Origin: Chthoniobacteraceae bacterium
GTDB taxonomy: Bacteria > Verrucomicrobiota > Verrucomicrobiia > Chthoniobacterales > Chthoniobacteraceae
NCBI GenBank assembly: GCA_947471505.1
Contig: CANIWM010000062.1
Coordinates: forward strand, 1-36,092
Direction of reading: 5' to 3'
Length of the DNA stretch: 36,092 nucleotides
A program made the position numbers and the translations under genes. A model generated the notes under the pieces. It saw only the letters and a program-made list of their open reading frames with translations, did no database searches and was not told where the DNA came from. Numbering within the stretch: position 1 is the first letter of the stretch; each line of letters begins with the position of its first letter. Shown here piece by piece: positions 36,031 to 36,092 of this stretch.

Positions 36031-36092
36031 ATGACCCATAAAAAGAATAAGAAGACCGTGAGTGAACTCAAAGCAATAATTGGCCAGGACGA
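36031..36092 (+). CDS. Start of an open frame, possibly IS256-type transposase (partial)
   Basis: Only 20 codons before the window ends. The peptide M-T-H-K-K-N-K-K-T-V-S-E-L-K-A-I-I-G-Q-D resembles the N-termini of some IS256-family transposases, which begin with a similar Lys-rich stretch, then T-V-S-x-L and I-x-Q-D. This is a weak resemblance, and no terminal inverted repeat can be shown here. Confidence 0.35.
   Translation, partial: MTHKKNKKTVSELKAIIGQD

Overview
The window reads as a chromosomal segment of a PVC-group bacterium, most likely a member of Verrucomicrobiota. The main reasons are a planctomycete-type cytochrome/DUF1549/DUF1553 protein next to a DUF1501 protein, very large secreted Calx-beta proteins, a formylglycine-type sulfatase, a Pur-alpha-like small nucleic-acid-binding protein, high GC content and few clear Shine-Dalgarno sites. 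The exact order or genus cannot be resolved from the sequence alone. No rRNA, tRNA or CRISPR array was recognised.

Layout. 1-14 kb is a secretome block on the + strand: a giant Calx-beta surface protein, the PSCyt1/DUF1549/DUF1553 + DUF1501 pair, a translationally coupled YdjY-domain + alpha/alpha-toroid pair, and a second large secreted protein whose C-terminal module is homologous to that of the first. 14-22.5 kb holds information-processing and housekeeping genes: an ArsR-methyltransferase fusion (-), ribosomal protein S1 (rpsA) with a clear terminator, a RhlE-like DEAD-box helicase, a long palindromic REP/MITE-like element, a cyclic-nucleotide-binding protein, a VapBC-type toxin-antitoxin pair, phosphate acetyltransferase, a PUR-type protein, and infA leading an operon with a DUF883/YqjD-like, a holin-like/YqjE-like and a third membrane protein. 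22.5-27.1 kb holds a family 2 glycosyltransferase, the threonine-catabolism operon tdh-kbl, a Gfo/Idh/MocA oxidoreductase and an ArsC/Spx-like protein.

27.3-31.7 kb is an exopolysaccharide-type operon: a polyprenyl-phosphate sugar transferase, a VanZ-like protein fused to a carbohydrate-binding-like domain, and an exported helical-repeat protein built from about 16 units with a W-A-x-x-D-P signature. A perfect 32-bp inverted repeat follows. 31.8-34.6 kb is a two-gene unit of a sucrose/maltose-type MFS transporter and a sulfatase. The right edge has an unknown membrane-anchored protein, an unknown protein with a (TP)n tail encoded by a hexanucleotide-like repeat, and the first 20 codons of what may be an IS256-type transposase.

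The most unusual points are the shared C-terminal module of the two giant secreted proteins, an apparent one-base frameshift just before the first protein's signal peptide, the two large palindromic intergenic elements (18.3 kb and 31.7 kb), the helical-repeat protein in an EPS operon, and infA overlapping a run of membrane-stress-type genes. No single locus clearly represents a complete new defence or metabolic system.
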